A stretch of 7,678 bases of DNA from Acidimicrobiia bacterium (GTDB taxonomy: Bacteria; Actinomycetota; Acidimicrobiia; Acidimicrobiales; Acidimicrobilacustridaceae). Of this stretch, positions 5,541 to 7,678 are shown one piece after another. The position numbers and the translations under genes are program-made. Each line of letters begins with the position of its first letter. The stretch's first letter is position 1. The notes below the pieces were generated by a model. It made no database searches and was not told the DNA's origin. It worked only from the letters and a program-made list of their open reading frames with translations. The stretch covers positions 1 through 7,678 of the forward strand of contig VERC01000109.1 of the NCBI GenBank assembly GCA_018882825.1, given 5' to 3'.

Positions 5541-6788
5541 ATGAAAACACCTGCTCGGTTCATCGCGCTCGCCGCAGTGCTTTTCGGACTGGTCGTGGTT
5601 GCTGGTTCGCCAGTTCATGCTGTGACTCCCTGCTACGTCGTCGTCGTCAACAACGGCAGTGACACCGTGTCGGTGATCGACCCGACCACCAACATCGTCA
5701 CCGGCACGATCGGCGTCGGCGGCGACCCCCAGGGGGTGGCCATCGCACCCGACGCCACCATTGCGTATGTCATGAACACCCAAACCGACGATGTGTCGGT
5801 CATCGACATGGCGACCAACACCGTCACCTCGACCATCACCGTCGGCGACACCCCGATCGGAGTGGCATTCTCGCCCGATGGCACCTTCGCCTATGTCGTG
5901 AACGACGGTGGCGGCACCGTGTCGGTGATCGACACGGCGACCAACACAGTCACCGCCACCATCGCCGTCGGAGCCAACCCGTACAATGTGGCCTTCACGC
6001 CCGACGGCGCCTTCGCCTATGTGACGAACAAGTCCGACAACAGTGTGTCGGTGATCGACACGGCGTCCAACGCCGTCACCGCCACCATCGCCGTCGGAGC
6101 CATCCCGTTCGGGGTGGCGATGACGCCCGATGGTGCGTTCGCCTATGTCGCCAACTTCGGGGGCAACAGTGTGTCGGTGATCGATACGGCGAACAACACC
6201 GTCACCACGACCGTCACCGTCGGGAGCTTCCCGGTCGGGGTGGGGGTCACGCCCGATGGCACCTTCTCCTACAACACCAATCTCTTCGATAACACCGTGT
6301 CGGTGATCGCCACAGCCACCAACACCATCACGACCACCATCGGTGTCGGGTCTCAACCGATGGCCGTCGCGTTCACCCCGGATGGCTCCACTGCCTACGT
6401 ACCCAACCGAGCCGACGACACCGTGTCGGTGATCGATACGGCGACCACTACCGTCACCTCGACCATCACCGTCGGAGACTCCCCGAATGGTGTGGCCATC
6501 GGATGTGTCCCGGCGCCGCCGGCAGTCAATGCGTCGGTGATCGGTGACGGCCGTGCCGTCGAGGTCTCCGGAAGCGGGTTCCCGCCGAACTCCACCGTCA
6601 CGGTGTCGCTCGGATCGGTCACCCTCGGCACCGCAACCACCGACGGCACCGGCCAGTTCAGCGCTTCATTCACTGTCGACTGCGGGGTGGACGGAGGAAC
6701 ACTGACTGCTTCGGCCGGCGCCTCATCGGCGTCGACCGAGGTGGCGCTCACGACCTGTAGCCCGGTGAGCCCCCGCTTCACGGGCTAG
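5541..6788 (+). CDS. Secreted seven-bladed YVTN-type beta-propeller protein with C-terminal Ig-like domain
   Basis: This 415-aa protein has a classical signal peptide: basic MKTPAR, a hydrophobic core, and cleavage after VHA at residue 27. Residues 31-322 are seven beta-propeller repeats of the YVTN family. The SVID motif recurs at 44, 86, 128, 170, 212, 254 and 296, exactly 42 residues apart; each unit reads roughly AYVxN-x(5)-VSVIDTATNTVT-x-TI-x-VG-x-x-P-x-GVAF-TPDG. Seven repeats should close one complete propeller. Residues about 325-405 (VSGSGFPPNSTVTVSLGS onward) resemble small beta-sandwich Ig/IPT-like modules of cell-surface proteins. There is no LPXTG motif or C-terminal membrane anchor, so release or non-covalent wall association is likely. 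The mature chain has four cysteines: 31 and 322, which flank the propeller, and 381 and 406. By family it is a surface or extracellular ligand-binding scaffold; the ligand is unknown. It lies between two tRNA-Arg-derived repeats. Confidence 0.88.
   Translation: MKTPARFIALAAVLFGLVVVAGSPVHAVTPCYVVVVNNGSDTVSVIDPTTNIVTGTIGVGGDPQGVAIAPDATIAYVMNTQTDDVSVIDMATNTVTSTITVGDTPIGVAFSPDGTFAYVVNDGGGTVSVIDTATNTVTATIAVGANPYNVAFTPDGAFAYVTNKSDNSVSVIDTASNAVTATIAVGAIPFGVAMTPDGAFAYVANFGGNSVSVIDTANNTVTTTVTVGSFPVGVGVTPDGTFSYNTNLFDNTVSVIATATNTITTTIGVGSQPMAVAFTPDGSTAYVPNRADDTVSVIDTATTTVTSTITVGDSPNGVAIGCVPAPPAVNASVIGDGRAVEVSGSGFPPNSTVTVSLGSVTLGTATTDGTGQFSASFTVDCGVDGGTLTASAGASSASTEVALTTCSPVSPRFTG
5631..6506 (+). repeat. 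Seven tandem 126-base units encoding propeller blades
   Basis: Units 2-7 are exactly 42 codons each; unit 1 has two extra codons before its SVID. Units 3 and 4 share a run of more than 25 identical bases around the TATIAVGA codons, and the VSVID codons are nearly the same in all units. This points to recent duplication or gene conversion, and makes the region prone to copy-number change and assembly collapse. Confidence 0.85.
6758..6787 (+). terminator. Strong stem-loop overlapping the propeller stop codon
   Basis: TAGCCC-g-GTGA (6758-6768) pairs with TCAC-GGGCTA (6778-6787), 10 bp with one bulged G and a 9-base loop. It includes all but the last base of the TAG stop (6786-6788) and encodes the unusual SPVSPRFTG tail. 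There is no T-run after it. It may act as a terminator or as a 3' stability element of the mRNA. Confidence 0.45.
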
Positions 6789-6792
6789 GGGT

Positions 6793-6850
6793 CGGAGGGC
6801 CTCGTCGACGGCGAGGAGAGGATCAGGTCCAGATCTGCAGCCGCCCTCCG
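6793..6850. repeat. 8-base inverted repeat enclosing a smaller hairpin
   Basis: CGGAGGGC (6793-6800) and GCCCTCCG (6843-6850) are perfect complements around a 42-base loop that contains CCTCG/CGAGG (6800-6804 with 6812-6816). The small stem shares base 6800 with the larger one, so they compete slightly. It is part of the noncoding gap between the convergent propeller gene and tRNA-Arg. Confidence 0.35.
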
Positions 6851-6871
6851 TTGACGGTGCTGCCGTGGAGA

Positions 6872-6915
6872 CGGCGTCGTGCTGCGAGATCGACACGCTG
6901 ATCGACACGACGCCG
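6872..6915. terminator. 10-bp perfect inverted repeat between convergent genes, candidate bidirectional terminator
   Basis: CGGCGTCGTG and CACGACGCCG pair perfectly around a 24-base loop. It lies downstream of both the propeller gene (+) and tRNA-Arg (-), where a two-way terminator is expected. GATCGACAC occurs twice, 12 bases apart, once in the loop and once across the loop/right-arm junction. No T-run flanks it. Confidence 0.42.
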
Positions 6916-6950
6916 GATGGCACGAAACGCCCTCGTGCAGTGGGCTTCAG

Positions 6951-7024
6951 CGCGCTCGGAGGGACTCGAACCCCCAACCTTCTGATCCGTAGTCAGATGC
7001 TCTATCCAATTGAGCTACGAGCGC
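6951..7024 (-). tRNA. tRNA-Arg (anticodon ACG)
   Basis: This is a complete 74-base cloverleaf on the - strand. The acceptor GCGCTCG/CGAGCGC is fully paired. The linker is TA, the D-arm is GCTC..GAGC with a GG in the loop, and the anticodon stem is TCTGA/TCAGA with loop CTACGGA, giving anticodon ACG at 34-36. The variable region is AGGTT, and the T-arm GGGGG-TTCGAGT-CCCTC has one G-U pair. The discriminator is G and CCA is not encoded. ACG, normally edited to ICG, reads CGU, CGC and CGA arginine codons. A TANNNT promoter lies just upstream. Its 3' half is repeated at 5378-5410. Confidence 0.96.
6957..6989 (-). repeat. tRNA-Arg 3'-half direct repeat, copy inside the intact tRNA
   Basis: This is the mate of 5378-5410 (30/33 identical, same orientation). 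It covers the end of the anticodon loop, the anticodon 3' strand, the variable region, the whole T-arm and the first two acceptor bases, the part of tRNA genes that tyrosine integrases commonly use as attachment site. Confidence 0.6.
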
Positions 7025-7037
7025 TGGTCGAGTGTCG

Positions 7038-7068
7038 ACCCTAGATCCGCCGACCGACCGGCGACCAA
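7038..7068 (-). promoter_or_regulatory. Putative promoter of tRNA-Arg
   Basis: On the - strand, TTGGTC (7063-7068) and TAGGGT (7038-7043) are separated by 19 bases, slightly long. The -10 box ends 13 bases before the mature 5' end at 7024, leaving a short leader for RNase P. The -10 box overlaps the inverted repeat GGTCGA-GTG-TCGACC (7026-7040). Confidence 0.4.
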
Positions 7069-7140
7069 CGGGCGGACGGCCGAGCCGCCACCCACTGCGG
7101 ATGCGACCCGGCCGTGGTCACCGGGTTCCGATCCGCTCGC

Positions 7141-7146
7141 TACGGT
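7141..7146 (+). promoter_or_regulatory. -10 box for leaderless transcription of the terminal lipoprotein gene
   Basis: TACGGT fits TANNNT and ends 6 bases before ATG 7153, so the transcript would begin at or beside the start codon. GGTGAG (7144-7149) is only 3 bases from the ATG, too close for a good Shine-Dalgarno. No convincing -35 box is seen. Confidence 0.38.
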
Positions 7147-7152
7147 GAGCCC

Positions 7153-7678
7153 ATGTTCCGACGCCGCCACCTCGGGTTCCTCGTGCTCGCCACCTCGGCG
7201 CTCCTCGTCGCGTGTGGCGACGGTTCGTCGACCAGTGGTGCACCACCGACGAGCGCCGAGCCGTCATCGGCCGACCAGGTCCCGGTGGCCTTCGCCGACC
7301 GTGACGCGTCCGGCGAGGAGCTCGCCGACGCGTGGTTCGGCCTGTTGGCGCTGACCGGGCCCGGGCCGGGGCAGGTCGCCGAGTCGCCCGAGGAGGTCGG
7401 GTCGGCCATGGCGCTGGTGAAGCCGTACCTCGACCCGGCCTTCACGCTGGTGCGTGCGACCGGCCAGCGGTACAACGCCGGCAACTACGTCCCGCTCGAC
7501 GTCGACGAGTTCGAGATCTCGGACGTCGTGGTCACCGAGCCACGCGACGACGTCCGGGTCGTCCGCTACTTCGTGACCCAACCCGGGGCGACGGCACCCG
7601 ACTCGGGTGTGGTCCTCGGCGACGGGAAGGCGCCGCGGATCTCCGTGTTCCGCTGGGACGATCAGCTCGGTCACTGGG
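7153..7678 (+). CDS. Secreted lipoprotein, possibly NTF2/SnoaL-like (3' end outside window)
   Basis: The frame is open from ATG 7153 to the end of the window: 175 codons with no stop. The N-terminus, MFRRRHLGFLVLATSALLVAC, has a basic start, a hydrophobic core and a lipobox LVAC with Cys21 as the lipidation site. A low-complexity Ser/Pro/Thr/Ala linker (about 22-42) follows, typical of surface lipoproteins. The rest begins with a helix (ELADAWFGLLAL), then alternating beta-type segments: DEFEISDVVVTEP, VRVVRYFVT and, at the end, ISVFRWDDQLGHW. The last of these resembles the strand before the usual K/QVVSHANF end of NTF2-like or SnoaL-like proteins, so I suggest that fold with low confidence; the ligand or reaction is unknown. 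It is divergent from tRNA-Arg, with both promoters in the 128-base gap. A partner gene beyond the window cannot be excluded. Confidence 0.75.
   Translation, partial: MFRRRHLGFLVLATSALLVACGDGSSTSGAPPTSAEPSSADQVPVAFADRDASGEELADAWFGLLALTGPGPGQVAESPEEVGSAMALVKPYLDPAFTLVRATGQRYNAGNYVPLDVDEFEISDVVVTEPRDDVRVVRYFVTQPGATAPDSGVVLGDGKAPRISVFRWDDQLGHW

Noticed and set aside
5197..5550. - strand frame reading GGSEGCGFESLRTP
   Set aside because: This phrase is what a tRNA T-arm translates to; similar spurious proteins are frequent next to tRNA genes. It also covers the propeller start and the lipoprotein gene.
4991..5662. + strand frames reading RDSNPQPSDP and GGTRTRNPPIRR
   Set aside because: These are translations of the complement of the tRNA-like 3' half, a known class of false gene call, and they are antisense to the lipoprotein gene.
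5517..6356. 279-codon - strand frame rich in GDGRGDGVGRRVDHRH repeats
   Set aside because: It is antisense to the 126-base tandem units of the propeller gene; its periodicity is inherited from them.
5631..6506. Regularly spaced repeats as a possible CRISPR array
   Set aside because: The 126-base units are in frame, encode beta-propeller blades, have no spacer-like unique segments of constant size, and no cas genes are present.
6723..6977. - strand frame beginning MGVRVPPSALK
   Set aside because: It starts within tRNA-Arg, and its first residues are the T-arm and acceptor in translation. No Shine-Dalgarno or homology is expected.

Overview
This is a GC-rich chromosomal window from what looks like a free-living actinobacterium. 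The evidence is strong third-position G/C codon bias, a likely GTG start, actinobacterial TANNNT -10 boxes directly upstream of apparently leaderless genes, and two lipoprotein signal peptides. The style is compatible with the Acidimicrobiia, but no gene here fixes the taxon.

Left part (1-3621, all + strand): the C-terminal end of a TRIC/UPF0126-type membrane channel protein overlaps by 4 bases (ATGA) a 615-aa tandem nitrilase-superfamily protein. Its first domain has a complete Glu-Lys-Cys triad, and its second keeps only the Cys. After a 269-base gap with no TA dinucleotide comes a DUF2130-type protein: a half zinc ribbon, a long coiled coil, and a domain with the E...D...ExK spacing of a PD-(D/E)XK nuclease.

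Middle (3699-5297, - strand): a large orphan lipoprotein that converges on the DUF2130 gene across a hairpin-rich 77-base gap. It probably starts at a GTG with a good Shine-Dalgarno rather than at the upstream ATG.

Right part (5300-7678): a degenerate tRNA-like sequence on the - strand (5372-5453), a leaderless gene for a secreted seven-bladed YVTN/SVID beta-propeller with a C-terminal Ig-like domain, a convergent stem-loop region, an intact tRNA-Arg(ACG) on the - strand, and the first 175 codons of another leaderless lipoprotein, probably NTF2-like, cut by the window end. A 33-base block of the tRNA-Arg 3' half (30/33 identical) recurs in the same orientation in the tRNA-like sequence, so the two copies bracket the beta-propeller gene. 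This is the geometry left by tRNA-targeted integration, although no integrase is present.

There is no obvious pathway linking all the genes. The likely transcription units are TRIC-nitrilase (coupled), the DUF2130 gene alone, the orphan lipoprotein alone, the propeller gene alone, tRNA-Arg alone, and the last lipoprotein. I found no CRISPR array, transposase, or recognisable defence or biosynthetic operon. The best leads are the tRNA-derived repeats around the propeller gene, the half-dead tandem nitrilase, and the predicted nuclease core of the DUF2130 protein.
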